Source: an uncultured Magnetospirillum sp.
GTDB taxonomy: Bacteria > Pseudomonadota > Alphaproteobacteria > Rhodospirillales > Magnetospirillaceae
DNA length: 62,033 bases
Assembly (NCBI RefSeq): GCF_903853455.1
Contig: NZ_CAINTR010000166.1
Coordinates: 1 to 62,033, forward strand
Direction: 5' to 3'
Shown: piece by piece, positions 45,762 to 55,186 of the stretch
How positions within the stretch are numbered: the stretch's first letter is position 1
Layout of the letters: each line of letters begins with the position of its first letter
The notes under the pieces: model-generated
Told to the model about the DNA's origin: nothing
Seen by the model: the letters and a program-made list of their open reading frames with translations, nothing else
The model's database searches: none
Program-made: the position numbers and the translations under genes

Positions 45762-48275
45762 ATGGGCGTGAACATCGACAATTACCAGCCGCCGGCCGGG
45801 GGCCACGACGAGATGCGCTCGGCCGCCTATGGCATCCGGCCCCATTGGCGCGACTTCATGGAAGCCTTCGCCGGCCTCGCCCCCGAGGAGGTGGCGCGGC
45901 GGTGGGAGCTGGGCCAGAGCCTGCTGCGCGACAACGGCGTCACCTACAACCTGCATGACGATGCCGCCGGGCTCGACCGGCCCTGGCAGTTGGACCCGCT
46001 GCCGGTGATCCTGCCATCGGTGGAATGGAACACTATCGTCAGCGCGGTGATGCAGCGCGCCACCTTGCTGGATTCCATCATCGCCGATCTCTACGGCCGC
46101 CAGAGCCTGATCGCCAAGTCGATGATTCCGGCCAGCCTGCTTTACGCCAATCCCGCCTTCCTGCGGCCTTGTCACGGCTGGACGCCGCCGGGTGGGCGCT
46201 ATCTCCACGTCTACGCCGCCGACCTGGCCCGTGGTGCCGACGGGTTGTGGCGGGTGGTCACCGACCGCACCGAGGTGCCGGCCGGCACCGGCTACGCCCT
46301 GGAAAACCGCACCATCGTGTCGCGCGTCCTGCCCGAGTTCTACCGCTCCATGCCGGTGGAGCGGCTGGGACCGTTCTTCGACACGCTCCGCAAGGCGCTG
46401 CATGCCCTGTCGCCCCGGCGCATCGAGCAGCCGCGCATCGTGCTGATGACGCCCGGTCCCTATAACGAGACTTATTTCGAGCACGCCTTCCTGGCGCGGC
46501 ATCTGGGCATCACCCTGGTGCAGGGCGAGGACCTGACGGTGCGCGACAACACCGTCTTCCTCAAGACCCTGACCGGCTTGCAGCAGGTGGACGTCATCTG
46601 GCGCCGCACTGGCGGCGAATGGTGCGATCCGCTGGAGCTGCGCGGCGATTCCACCCTGGGGGTGGCCGGTCTGCTGCAATCGGTTCGCGCCGGCAACGTG
46701 GCGGTGGTCAACGCCCTGGGCTCGGGCCTGCTGGACGGCAGCGCCATCATGGCCTTCCTGCCGCGCATCGCCCGCTACATGCTGGCCGAGGATCTGGCCA
46801 TGCCCTCCATCGCCACCTGGTGGTGCGGTCAGGAGGCCGAGTGTCGTCACGTGCTGGACAATTTGCAGCACCTGATCATCCGTCCCGCCTTCCACAGCCG
46901 TATCCGGCCGGTGATGGGGCCGAGTCTCGGCCCGGACGACCGCGCCAAGCTGGCCGCCGCCATCACCGAGCGGCCGTGGGACTGGGTGGCCCAGGAGGTG
47001 GGCGGCATGTCCACCGTGCCGGTGTGGCACGAGGGGCGGCTGGAGCCCCAGCACATGGTGATCCGGGTGTTCGCCGTCGCCGCCGAGCGGGGCTGGCACG
47101 TCATGCCGGGCGGGTTGGTGCGGGTCTCGGGCGAGCGTGAGCTGACCACGGCGCGGTTGCAGACCGGCGGCGGCGGCAGCAAGGATCTGTGGGTGCTGTC
47201 CGAACCGCAGTTGCAGTTGCAAAGCCCCGCCCCCACCCTGTCGGCGCCGGTCAAGCTGGTGCGCGGCAGCCGCGACCTGCCGTCGCGGGTCGCCGACAAC
47301 ATGTACTGGCTGGGCCGCTATCTCGAGCGCTGCGAAGCCACCACCCGCTTGCTGCGCGCCACCTTGCAGCGCACCGAGGATGCGCTGGACATGGGTGACG
47401 CCGCCAGGGCGGTGGAGGTGGTGGAGACCATGGCGCGTTTCGGTCTCAGCCTGCCGGCCAAGCTGCTGGAAGAGGGCAAGCCCGAGGCCCTGCCGGCGGC
47501 CCTGGTGGCCCACCATTCCGGGCCGCATGCCGGTGGATTGGCCGACCATGCCGAACGTCTGGTGCGTCTCTCAGTCAATCTGCGCGACCGTTTGTCCATC
47601 GACACCTGGCGGGCGATGCAGCGCCTGCGCGACGAGATCAGCCACCTGGCCCGCGAATATGGTCGCGGCGATGCCCAGACCCTGCTGAACTCGGTGGTCC
47701 TCACCGCCGAGGCGGTCAGCGGCCTGGCCATGGAGAACATGACGCGCGGGCCGCTGTGGCTGTTCATGGATGCCGGCCGCCGGGTCGAGCGCGCCGGCAG
47801 CATCGTCGATACCCTGGGCGGCGCCCTGGCGGTGGCCGAGGATGAAGGTGGCGTCCCCATGGACCTGCTGCTGGAGGTCTGGGACAGCGTCATGACCTAC
47901 CGCTCGCGCTATCTGGCGACGCCTCGGCTGGCGGCGGTGCTCGATCTGCTGGTCTGCGACGAGAGCAATCCACGCTCGCTGGCCTTCCAGCTCTCGGCGC
48001 TGTCCAGCCATATGGACCGGCTGATCGGTTATCCCGGCGATACTGGCTTCCTGCGTCCCGAGCAGCGGCTGATGACGGTGCTGTGCGGCATCGCGCGGAC
48101 CACCGACGTGATGGTGCTGGCCCGTTACGACCGCGACGGCGGGTTCGACGACGCCGAGCGGCTGCTGGAGACCTTCCGGTCGCGGCTGTGGGAGCTGTCC
48201 GAGGTGATTTCGCGCGAATACTTCACCCACGCTCAATGGCGGCTGCCGTTGCATCCGGTGGAGCTGCTGCCATGA
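45762..48275 (+). CDS. Circularly permuted ATP-grasp / alpha-E fusion protein
   Basis: An 837-residue fusion. Residues ~1-480 are a circularly permuted ATP-grasp ligase (DUF404/DUF407; LLYANPAFLRPCHGW, RPVMGPSLGP, QHMVIRVF). Residues ~500-835 are an alpha-E domain (DUF403), beginning RVADNMYWLGRYLERCE. The two are usually separate genes or this fusion, next to transglutaminases, and are thought to make an isopeptide or peptide bond on an unknown substrate. AGGGGACGGGA precedes the ATG, 24 bases after the DUF2126 stop; its own stop overlaps the next ATG (ATGA). Confidence 0.93.
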   Translation: MGVNIDNYQPPAGGHDEMRSAAYGIRPHWRDFMEAFAGLAPEEVARRWELGQSLLRDNGVTYNLHDDAAGLDRPWQLDPLPVILPSVEWNTIVSAVMQRATLLDSIIADLYGRQSLIAKSMIPASLLYANPAFLRPCHGWTPPGGRYLHVYAADLARGADGLWRVVTDRTEVPAGTGYALENRTIVSRVLPEFYRSMPVERLGPFFDTLRKALHALSPRRIEQPRIVLMTPGPYNETYFEHAFLARHLGITLVQGEDLTVRDNTVFLKTLTGLQQVDVIWRRTGGEWCDPLELRGDSTLGVAGLLQSVRAGNVAVVNALGSGLLDGSAIMAFLPRIARYMLAEDLAMPSIATWWCGQEAECRHVLDNLQHLIIRPAFHSRIRPVMGPSLGPDDRAKLAAAITERPWDWVAQEVGGMSTVPVWHEGRLEPQHMVIRVFAVAAERGWHVMPGGLVRVSGERELTTARLQTGGGGSKDLWVLSEPQLQLQSPAPTLSAPVKLVRGSRDLPSRVADNMYWLGRYLERCEATTRLLRATLQRTEDALDMGDAARAVEVVETMARFGLSLPAKLLEEGKPEALPAALVAHHSGPHAGGLADHAERLVRLSVNLRDRLSIDTWRAMQRLRDEISHLAREYGRGDAQTLLNSVVLTAEAVSGLAMENMTRGPLWLFMDAGRRVERAGSIVDTLGGALAVAEDEGGVPMDLLLEVWDSVMTYRSRYLATPRLAAVLDLLVCDESNPRSLAFQLSALSSHMDRLIGYPGDTGFLRPEQRLMTVLCGIARTTDVMVLARYDRDGGFDDAERLLETFRSRLWELSEVISREYFTHAQWRLPLHPVELLP

Positions 48276-49129
48276 AGTTCAAGGTCCGCCACCTCACCAC
48301 CTATCACTACAGCGATCCGGTGCAACTGTCGCATCACGCCGCCCATCTCCGGCCGCGCAACGATACCGGCCAGCGCTACAGCGCGGTGGATCTCCAGATC
48401 CGGCCGTTTCCGGCAGTGCTGCGCGACGACGGCACCGATTATTTCGGCAATCCCACCACCTTCTTCACCATTCAGGACCCTCACACCACCCTGGAGGTGG
48501 AGGCCAGCTTCGTGGTCGAGACCCGCCCGGTGGCGGATCTGCCCGCCGATGGCGGCGGCGCCTGGGATGGCGGCGATGGGGTTCATGGCGGCGGCGAGAT
48601 GGATTTCCTCTACGCCTCCAGCCAGATTCCGGTCCTGCCCGAGGCCCATGCCTATGCCGCGCCCAGTTTTCCGCCCGGCCGGCCGCTGGTCGAGGCGGTG
48701 CTGGACCTGACCCGGCGCATCCATGCCGACTTCACCTTCGATCCCGACGCCACTTCGGTGGGCATTCCGCTGGCCGAGGTGTTCGCCGAGCGCAAGGGCG
48801 TCTGCCAGGATTACGCCCATGTGGGCATCGCCTGCCTGCGCGCCATGGGTCTGTCGGCCCGCTATGTCAGCGGCTATATCCGCACCATCCCGCCGCCGGG
48901 CAAGGTAAAGCTGGAAGGCGCCGACGCCTCCCATGCCTGGCTGGGCGTGTTCATCCCCGGCTGGGGCTGGCTGGACGTGGATCCCACCAACAACATGGTG
49001 GCCGGCGAGGATCACGTCGTCGTCGCCTGGGGTCGCGACTACGACGACGTCAGCCCCATCCGCGGCGTGGTGCTGGGTGGCGGCGAGCACCATGTGGACG
49101 TGGCGGTGGACGTGGACGTCCTGTCCTAA
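48272..49129 (+). CDS. Transglutaminase-like protein
   Basis: A 285-residue protein with the same N-terminal beta domain as the first gene of the operon (VRHLTTYHYSDPV) and a papain-like core: cysteine in KGVCQDYAH, histidine in ASHAWLGVF and aspartate in DVDPTNN, a complete triad. No signal peptide. It may act as a peptidase or transamidase that trims or transfers the product of the ATP-grasp ligase. The ATGA overlap shows coupling to the ligase gene. Confidence 0.93.
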   Translation: MKFKVRHLTTYHYSDPVQLSHHAAHLRPRNDTGQRYSAVDLQIRPFPAVLRDDGTDYFGNPTTFFTIQDPHTTLEVEASFVVETRPVADLPADGGGAWDGGDGVHGGGEMDFLYASSQIPVLPEAHAYAAPSFPPGRPLVEAVLDLTRRIHADFTFDPDATSVGIPLAEVFAERKGVCQDYAHVGIACLRAMGLSARYVSGYIRTIPPPGKVKLEGADASHAWLGVFIPGWGWLDVDPTNNMVAGEDHVVVAWGRDYDDVSPIRGVVLGGGEHHVDVAVDVDVLS

Positions 49130-49158
49130 GCAAACGACGAGGGGAAACCGAGGAGGGC

Positions 49159-49187
49159 TTGACCACCGTCAATTAGCCGACTAAATG
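49159..49187 (+). promoter_or_regulatory. Probable sigma-70 promoter of the HHE gene
   Basis: TTGACC at 49159-49164 and TAAATG at 49182-49187 with 17-base spacing, 46 bases before the HHE gene start. The gap otherwise holds no gene. Confidence 0.5.
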
Positions 49188-49233
49188 ACTTGGGTAGTGT
49201 TGGCGCATCGAACGAAACCAGAGGATTTCCGCC

Positions 49234-49653
49234 ATGCGAAAGACCGACAATTACCGCAAGCACCACGACGATCTGCGCGCCATCGTCGGCCGGCTGGAGC
49301 CCATGCTCGACGTGGCCCGCATCACCGTCCATCCTGCGGCGGTGTCGGGGGTGGTCCGCGACCTGTTCGGCAAGTTCTCGGTGCATCTCGCCATCGAGGA
49401 CAGCACCCTCTATCCCAAATACGCCGTGCACGACGACGCCCGCCTGCGCCATGTGGCGCTGACGTTCCAGACCGAGATGGGCAATCTGTCGAAGCGGTTC
49501 GACGCCTATAAGCACGCTTGGGCCGGCCCCCTGGCCATCGGCCGCGACCCGACCGGCTTCGTCGCCGCCACCCGCGAGATGCTGGCCCTGCTCAAGGCGC
49601 GGGTGAAGCGCGAGGAGGACAGCCTCTACGACCTGATCGACAAGGCGGCGTGA
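49234..49653 (+). CDS. Hemerythrin HHE cation-binding domain protein
   Basis: A 139-residue helical protein of the HHE type, with histidine in KHHDDL, HxxxE in HLAIEDS, a further histidine in RHVALTF and an acidic pair in KREEDSLYDLI. HHE proteins hold di-iron centres and take part in oxygen, nitric-oxide or iron handling. An AGAGGA site lies eight bases before the ATG. It is monocistronic with its own promoter. Confidence 0.88.
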   Translation: MRKTDNYRKHHDDLRAIVGRLEPMLDVARITVHPAAVSGVVRDLFGKFSVHLAIEDSTLYPKYAVHDDARLRHVALTFQTEMGNLSKRFDAYKHAWAGPLAIGRDPTGFVAATREMLALLKARVKREEDSLYDLIDKAA

Positions 49654-49676
49654 TATCCATGAGCCCTGTCTCTGAT

Positions 49677-49782
49677 CGTCATTCCCGCGAAAGCGGGAAT
49701 CCATGAGGCCGCCGGCATGGCGGTTCCAGGGCTGCTGCATTCTTTGGGGCCGCCATGGACCCCCGCTTTCGCGGGGGTGACG
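49677..49782. repeat. REPIN-like composite palindromic repeat, copy 3
   Basis: Left arm CGTCATTCCCGCGAAAGCGG then GAATCCAT at 49677-49704; inverted right arm CATGGACCCCCGCTTTCGCG then GGGGTGACG at 49754-49782. It starts 23 bases after the HHE stop and fills much of the 303-base gap before ffh. Confidence 0.88.
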
Positions 49783-49825
49783 AGAAAGAAGGAGCCAAAG
49801 GCATTTTCATAACCTGCCAACGCGC

Positions 49826-49855
49826 TTGACTCCTGGCCGCCGCTGGGGCTACAAC
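49826..49855 (+). promoter_or_regulatory. Probable sigma-70 promoter of ffh
   Basis: TTGACT at 49826-49831 and TACAAC at 49850-49855, 18-base spacer, about 100 bases before the ffh start. It would drive ffh and perhaps the following rpsP-rimM-trmD-rplS genes. Confidence 0.55.
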
Positions 49856-49956
49856 CCCACCCTCTTCAGTCCGCTGGAGACTTTTGCCACCGAGGTGGCC
49901 CGCCGGTCCGCGATAGTCGCGCACCGGCGCGAAATTGTTTTTGGGTCAGGGATCGC

Positions 49957-51321
49957 ATGTTCGAGAGCTTAAGCTCTAAACTGGGGACGGTGTTCGGGAA
50001 GCTGACGGGGCGCGGCGCGCTGTCCGAGGCCGACGTCACCGAAGCCCTGCGCGAAGTCCGCGTCGCTCTCCTGGAGGCCGACGTCGCCCTGCCCGTGGTC
50101 AAGGACTTCATCGGTCGGGTCAAGGTCCGCGCCATCGGCCAGGAGGTGATCAAGTCGGTCTCCCCCGGTCAGATGGTGGTCAAGATCGTCCATGACGAGC
50201 TGATCGCCACCCTGGGAACCAAGGGCACCGAGCTGAACCTCAGCGCCGTGCCGCCGGTGGTGATCCTGATGGTCGGCCTGCAGGGTTCGGGCAAGACCAC
50301 CACCTCGGCCAAGATCGCCTTCAAGCTCAAGAAAGAGAAGAAGAAGGTCCTGCTGGCCTCGCTCGACGTCTATCGTCCCGCCGCCCAGCAGCAGTTGCAG
50401 ATTCTGGCCGGCCAGGCCGAAGTCGGGTCGTTGCCCATCGTCATGGGCGAGATGCCGGTGGCCATCACCAAGCGCGCCCTGGATATGGGCCGCAAGGAAG
50501 GCTACGACGTCGTCATCCTCGACACCGCCGGCCGCCTGCACATCGACCAGGAACTGATGGCCGAGGTCGCCAATGTGCGCGACGTGGCCAAGCCGACCGA
50601 GACCCTGCTGGTCACCGACGCCATGACCGGTCAGGACGCCGTCACCCTGGCGCGCGAATTCAACGAGAAGGTCGGCGTCACCGGCATCGTGCTGACCCGT
50701 ATCGACGGCGACGCCCGCGGCGGCGCGGCGCTGTCCATGCGCAGCGTGACCGGGCGTCCCATCAAATTCCTCGGCGCCGGCGAAAAGCTGGACGCGCTGG
50801 AGGTGTTCCACCCGGATCGTATCGCCGGGCGCATTCTCGGCATGGGCGACGTGGTCGGCCTGGTCGAGAAGGCCATGGAGACCCTCGACCAGGAGGGGGC
50901 CGAGCGGCTTTCCAAGCGCATCGAGAAGGGCAAGTTCGATCTGGACGACATGCGCAAGCAGTTCGCTCAGGTGCGCAAGATGGGCGACCTCAAGGGCATC
51001 CTCGGCATGCTGCCGGGCCTTGGCAAGATGGCCAATCAGCTGAAGGACGCCAATATCGACAACAAGATGGTGGCCCGTCAGGAAGCCATCATCCTGTCCA
51101 TGACACCGGCCGAGCGCAAGCATCCCGACCTGATCAAGGCGTCGCGCAAGAAGCGCATCGCCACCGGTTCGGGCATGAGCGTTCAGGACGTCAACAAGCT
51201 GCTCAAGCAGTATCAGCAGATGGCCGACATGATGAAGAAGGTCGGCAAGCTGGGCCAGAAAGGGTTGATGCGTCACGGCATCGGCGGACTTCTGCCGCCC
51301 GGAGCGAAGTTCGGGCGCTAG
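49957..51321 (+). CDS. ffh: Signal recognition particle protein Ffh
   Basis: A 454-residue SRP54 GTPase that targets nascent membrane proteins. The N domain (ALLEADVALPVVKDF) is followed by the G domain with GLQGSGKTT near residue 107, DTAGR, TRIDGDARGG and GAGEKLDALE; the methionine-rich M domain (about 325-440) contains the RNA-binding SGMSVQDVNKLL. CAGGGAT precedes the ATG. It leads the widely conserved ffh-rpsP-rimM-trmD-rplS cluster. Confidence 0.98.
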   Translation: MFESLSSKLGTVFGKLTGRGALSEADVTEALREVRVALLEADVALPVVKDFIGRVKVRAIGQEVIKSVSPGQMVVKIVHDELIATLGTKGTELNLSAVPPVVILMVGLQGSGKTTTSAKIAFKLKKEKKKVLLASLDVYRPAAQQQLQILAGQAEVGSLPIVMGEMPVAITKRALDMGRKEGYDVVILDTAGRLHIDQELMAEVANVRDVAKPTETLLVTDAMTGQDAVTLAREFNEKVGVTGIVLTRIDGDARGGAALSMRSVTGRPIKFLGAGEKLDALEVFHPDRIAGRILGMGDVVGLVEKAMETLDQEGAERLSKRIEKGKFDLDDMRKQFAQVRKMGDLKGILGMLPGLGKMANQLKDANIDNKMVARQEAIILSMTPAERKHPDLIKASRKKRIATGSGMSVQDVNKLLKQYQQMADMMKKVGKLGQKGLMRHGIGGLLPPGAKFGR

Positions 51322-51404
51322 TCGGCGCCTGAGGGAACTTAAGGCGGTCCCGTTGGGGATTGCCGGTATGAATATTTGGTTTGGCACGAGAGGAAGACCA
51401 AAGA

Positions 51405-51782
51405 ATGGCTCTTAAGATTCGTCTCTCCCGCGGTGGCGCCAAGAAGCGCCCCTTCTACAAGATCGTCGTCGCCGATGCGCGCAGCCCGCGTGACGGCCGC
51501 TTCATCGAGAAGGTGGGAACCTACAACCCGATGGTCACCGTCGAGTCCGGCCTGCGCTGGACCCTGGATGACGAGCGGGTGAAGCATTGGCTGTCGGTCG
51601 GCGCCCAGCCCACTGATCGTCTGGTTCGCTTCTTCGCTGATCGCGGCCTGATCGCCAAGGTCGCCAAGGCCGAGCAGACCAAGCAGCCGCAGCCCAAGGC
51701 CAAGGCCCTGCAGCGCGCCAAGGACGTCGCCGACCGCGCCGCCGCCGCCGCTGCCGCCGCCGAAACCGCCAGCGCGGAATAG
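51405..51782 (+). CDS. rpsP: 30S ribosomal protein S16
   Basis: A 125-residue S16 starting [20 protein letters not shown]. The conserved part ends near residue 82; the rest is an Ala/Lys-rich tail common in alphaproteobacteria. GAGGAAG lies eight bases before the ATG; an upstream in-frame start at 51381 is not conserved. It follows ffh and precedes rimM by 6 bases. Confidence 0.98.
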   Translation: MALKIRLSRGGAKKRPFYKIVVADARSPRDGRFIEKVGTYNPMVTVESGLRWTLDDERVKHWLSVGAQPTDRLVRFFADRGLIAKVAKAEQTKQPQPKAKALQRAKDVADRAAAAAAAAETASAE

Positions 51783-51788
51783 TTTCCC

Positions 51789-52328
51789 ATGGCGGACCGT
51801 GTGTGTGTCGGCGTCGTGGTTGGCGTACACGGGGTTCGCGGCGCGGTTCGCGTCAAGAGCTTCACCGAGGTGGCGGCCGATATCGGCTACTACTCCCCGG
51901 TGGAGGACGAGACGGGAACCCGCAAATTCCGGCTGAAGGTGACGGGCGAGGTCAAGGGCTCGGCCATCGTCACGCTGGAAGGGGTGACCAGCCGCGACGC
52001 CGCCGAGGCGCTGAAGGGCACCAAGTTCTGGGTTGCCCGCGAGCGTCTGCCCAGGCTGGAGGAGGACGAGTTCCTCTACTCCGACCTGATCGGGATGGCG
52101 GTGGTGGGGCTCGACGGCCAGACATTGGGCACCGTCACGTCGGTGCACGATTTCGGGGCCGGTGACGTGTTGGACATCGCGTTGACGCCGAGGGGGAACC
52201 TGATGGTCCCCTTCACCAGGGACGCGGTGCCGGAAGTTGATGTGTCGGGACGGAAGCTGGTGGTGATCCCGCCGGTCTACGCCCCCGACGAGAAAGAGGA
52301 CGGTGGATCCGGTGGAAGAGACGGCTAG
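51789..52328 (+). CDS. rimM: Ribosome maturation factor RimM
   Basis: A 179-residue 16S rRNA-processing factor that binds S19. The RimM N domain begins [18 protein letters not shown] and a PRC-barrel follows ([26 protein letters not shown]), ending in a short Gly/Asp tail. It overlaps trmD by 26 bases. Confidence 0.96.
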   Translation: MADRVCVGVVVGVHGVRGAVRVKSFTEVAADIGYYSPVEDETGTRKFRLKVTGEVKGSAIVTLEGVTSRDAAEALKGTKFWVARERLPRLEEDEFLYSDLIGMAVVGLDGQTLGTVTSVHDFGAGDVLDIALTPRGNLMVPFTRDAVPEVDVSGRKLVVIPPVYAPDEKEDGGSGGRDG

Positions 52329-53034
52329 GCAGCCCTGGCGGGCAACCATGCTGACCATCTTCCCCGAGATGTTTCCGGGGCCGCTGGGTCTGTCTTTGGC
52401 GGGCCGGGCGTTGGAGGACGGGATCTGGTCCATCGCGGCGGTGGACATCCGGGGCTTCGCCACGGACAAGCACCGCAACGTGGACGACTCGCCCTTCGGC
52501 GGCGGGGCCGGCATGGTGATGCGTCCGGATGTGCTGGACGCCGCCATTCGCGGCACCGAGGGTCCGGGTCCGCTGGTGTACATGACGCCGCGCGGACGAA
52601 AGCTGGATCAGGCTTTGGTCCGCGAGTTGGCGGCAGGGCCGGGGGTGAAGGTGTTGTGCGGGCGGTTCGAGGGCGTCGACCAGCGAGTGCTGGAGGCCCA
52701 CCGGGCGCTTGAAGTGAGTGCCGGCGATTTCGTCCTCTCGGGCGGCGAGCCGGCGGCGCTTTTGATGTTGGACGCCATCGTGCGGCTGCTTCCCGGCGTG
52801 GTCGGCAAGCAGGAATCGCTGGCGGAAGAGAGCTTCGAGTGGGGATTGCTGGAATATCCCCATTATACCCGCCCCCAGGTTTGGGAAGGGCGGCCGGTGC
52901 CGGAGGTTTTGCTCTCCGGTCACCACGAGAAGATCAGCACCTGGCGGAAACGCCAGGCGGAAGACATAACCCGGCTGCGCCGGCCCGATCTGTGGGATCG
53001 GTACGTCGCGGCCTCTAAAGTGAGCGAGGGTTGA
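52303..53034 (+). CDS. trmD: tRNA (guanine37-N1)-methyltransferase TrmD
   Basis: A 243-residue SPOUT methyltransferase making m1G37 in tRNA. It has [25 protein letters not shown], the knot region [13 protein letters not shown] and the C-terminal RPDLWDR. The GTG at 52303 has an AGAGGA site five bases upstream, and the resulting PWRAT N-terminus is like relatives; an ATG at 52348 would be a shorter alternative. It overlaps rimM and precedes rplS by 3 bases. Confidence 0.95.
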   Translation: MDPVEETARQPWRATMLTIFPEMFPGPLGLSLAGRALEDGIWSIAAVDIRGFATDKHRNVDDSPFGGGAGMVMRPDVLDAAIRGTEGPGPLVYMTPRGRKLDQALVRELAAGPGVKVLCGRFEGVDQRVLEAHRALEVSAGDFVLSGGEPAALLMLDAIVRLLPGVVGKQESLAEESFEWGLLEYPHYTRPQVWEGRPVPEVLLSGHHEKISTWRKRQAEDITRLRRPDLWDRYVAASKVSEG

Positions 53035-53037
53035 GCC

Positions 53038-53469
53038 ATGGTGAATATCATTGAGCAGCTCGAAAAGGAGCAGATCGACAAGCTGACCGCCGAACGCGGC
53101 GTTCCCAGCTTTGCTCCGGGCGATACCGTGAAGGTGAACGTGAAGGTCATCGAAGGGAATCGCGAGCGCGTCCAGGCCTATGAGGGCGTCTGCATCGCCC
53201 GTAAGAATGACGGGTTGAACTCGTCCTTCATCGTGCGGAAGATTTCGTACGGCGAAGGCGTCGAGCGTATCTTCCCGCTGTACTCGCCCAACATCGCGTC
53301 CATCGACGTGGTTCGTCGTGGCGATGTGCGTCGCGCCAAGCTGTACTACCTGCGCGACCGTCGCGGCAAGTCGGCCCGTATCGCCGAGCAGACCACCGGC
53401 CATTCCGGCAAGGTGTCCGCCGCCGAGCGCGCCGATGCCGCCGCCGCCAAGGCGAAGGCGAAGGAATAA
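53038..53469 (+). CDS. rplS: 50S ribosomal protein L19
   Basis: A 143-residue L19 located at the 30S-50S interface. The core (residues ~1-118) has [27 protein letters not shown] and [18 protein letters not shown]; an Ala/Lys-rich tail follows. It ends the ribosomal/tRNA-modification cluster, 3 bases after trmD. Confidence 0.98.
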   Translation: MVNIIEQLEKEQIDKLTAERGVPSFAPGDTVKVNVKVIEGNRERVQAYEGVCIARKNDGLNSSFIVRKISYGEGVERIFPLYSPNIASIDVVRRGDVRRAKLYYLRDRRGKSARIAEQTTGHSGKVSAAERADAAAAKAKAKE

Positions 53470-53500
53470 TCCTCCTTCGTCCACGAACGACCCTCCGCAT

Positions 53501-53526
53501 CCGGTTCCGCCTTTGGGCGGGACCGG
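53501..53526 (+). terminator. Hairpin after rplS
   Basis: An 11-bp stem with one G-T pair (CCGGTTCCGCC / GGCGGGACCGG, 4-base loop) 31 bases after the rplS stop. It lacks a T-run, so termination may be partial and leuC could receive some readthrough. Confidence 0.5.
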
Positions 53527-53621
53527 GGCAGGGATGTTCGAAAGGGTTGTTGCGGCCTCTTGTCGAGGGGCGATGGCGTCCCGAGATTCGAGGCTGATCG
53601 CGTCGCATTGAGGGATTCGAC

Positions 53622-55028
53622 ATGGCCAAGCCCCGCACGTTGTTCGACAAGATCTGGGACGCCCATCTGGTGGACGTCCAGGATGATGGCACCTGCCTGC
53701 TCTACATCGACCGCCATCTGGTCCACGAGGTCACCAGCCCCCAGGCGTTCGAGGGGCTTGAGATCGCCGGCCGCAAGGTCCGCCATCCCGAGATGACCCT
53801 GGCGGTGGCCGACCACAACGTGCCGACCACTGACCGCTCCAAGGGCATCGCCAACCTGGAGAGCCGGGTGCAGGTCGAGACCCTGGAAGCCAACGCCAAG
53901 AAGTTCGGCGTCGAATATTTCGGCATGGACGACATCCGCCAGGGCGTGGTCCACATCATCGGGCCGGAACAGGGCTTCACCCTGCCCGGCACCACCATCG
54001 TCTGCGGCGACTCCCATACCTCGACCCACGGCGCCTTCGGCTCGCTGGCCTTCGGCATCGGCACCTCGGAGGTCGAGCACGTTCTCGCCACCCAGACCCT
54101 GGTGCAAAAGCCGGCCAAGAACATGCGCATCACCGTCACCGGAAGCGCGCCGGCCGGGATCACCGCCAAGGACATCGTGCTGGCCATCGTCGGCAAGATC
54201 GGCACCGCCGGCGGCACCGGCTATGTGGTGGAGTATGCCGGCGAGGCCATCCGCGACCTGTCCATGGAAGGCCGCATGACGGTCTGCAACATGACTATCG
54301 AGGCCGGCGCCCGGGCCGGCCTGATCGCCCCCGACGACAAGACCTTCGCCTATATCGCCGGCAAGCCGCGTTCGCCCAAGGGCGCCGCCTTCGAGGCGGC
54401 GGTCACCTACTGGAAGACGCTGCACACCGACGACGACGCTCATTTCGACGCCGAGATCGTGCTCGACGCCACCACCCTGGTGCCGCAGATCACCTGGGGC
54501 ACCAGCCCCGAGGACGTCATTCCGATCACCGGCACCGTGCCCAACCCCGCCGACATCGCCGACGAGGGCAAGCGCAAGGCGGTGGAGCGGTCGCTGGACT
54601 ACATGGGCCTCACCGCCGGCCAGAAGGCCACCGACATCGCCATCGACGTGGTGTTCATCGGTTCGTGCACCAATGGCCGCATCGAGGACTTCCGCGCCGC
54701 CGCCGAGGTGTTCAAGGGCCGCAAGGTCGCGGCGAACGTCCAGGCGCTGATCGTGCCCGGCTCCGGTCTGGTCAAGGAGCAGGCGGAAGCCGAAGGCCTC
54801 GACCTGGTGTTCATCGAAGCCGGCGCCGAATGGCGCGAGCCCGGCTGCTCCATGTGCCTGGCCATGAACGCCGACCAGTTGAAGCCCGGCCAGCGCTCGG
54901 CCTCGACCTCCAACCGCAACTTCGAAGGCCGTCAAGGCCGCGGCGGCCGCACCCATCTGGTGTCGCCGGCCATGGCGGCGGCGGCGGCGGTCACCGGCAA
55001 ACTGACGGATGTGCGGGACCTGCGCTGA
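53622..55028 (+). CDS. leuC: 3-isopropylmalate dehydratase large subunit
   Basis: A 468-residue aconitase-family subunit that isomerises isopropylmalate in leucine synthesis. [4Fe-4S] cysteines are in GSCTNGR (about residue 350) and the CSMC pair (GCSMCLAMN, about residue 412); [15 protein letters not shown] is the family signature. Unusually its partner leuD is not next but follows after an unrelated protease gene. It has its own T-rich terminator. Confidence 0.98.
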   Translation: MAKPRTLFDKIWDAHLVDVQDDGTCLLYIDRHLVHEVTSPQAFEGLEIAGRKVRHPEMTLAVADHNVPTTDRSKGIANLESRVQVETLEANAKKFGVEYFGMDDIRQGVVHIIGPEQGFTLPGTTIVCGDSHTSTHGAFGSLAFGIGTSEVEHVLATQTLVQKPAKNMRITVTGSAPAGITAKDIVLAIVGKIGTAGGTGYVVEYAGEAIRDLSMEGRMTVCNMTIEAGARAGLIAPDDKTFAYIAGKPRSPKGAAFEAAVTYWKTLHTDDDAHFDAEIVLDATTLVPQITWGTSPEDVIPITGTVPNPADIADEGKRKAVERSLDYMGLTAGQKATDIAIDVVFIGSCTNGRIEDFRAAAEVFKGRKVAANVQALIVPGSGLVKEQAEAEGLDLVFIEAGAEWREPGCSMCLAMNADQLKPGQRSASTSNRNFEGRQGRGGRTHLVSPAMAAAAAVTGKLTDVRDLR

Positions 55029-55065
55029 CGGATCGATCCCCCGCCCTTGCGGGACGACGGAAAAG

Positions 55066-55091
55066 GCGGCTCCCCGGGAGCCGCTTTTTTT
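55066..55091 (+). terminator. Rho-independent terminator of leuC
   Basis: A GCGGCTC/GAGCCGC stem, 5-base loop, followed by seven T residues, 37 bases after the leuC stop. Confidence 0.92.
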
Positions 55092-55186
55092 GTGTGAAAA
55101 TTGACGCTGGGGCGCGGCTCTCTCTTTATTTGCGTCGCGGCCGAGGCTATCCTCGCGTCTTCACTGTAACGGGTGAGGGGGGCGAG

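Noticed and set aside
42770-45958. A 1062-codon plus-strand frame overlapping the transglutaminase/DUF2126 gene
   Set aside because: Arg/Pro/Gly-rich shadow in the +1 frame with no recognisable domain.
49969-51387. A 472-codon frame antisense to ffh
   Set aside because: Ffh has complete GTPase and M-domain motifs; the antisense frame has none.
53560-53796. A small frame over the leuC start
   Set aside because: Ser/Arg-rich shadow of leuC in another frame; LeuC has its canonical N-terminus at 53622.
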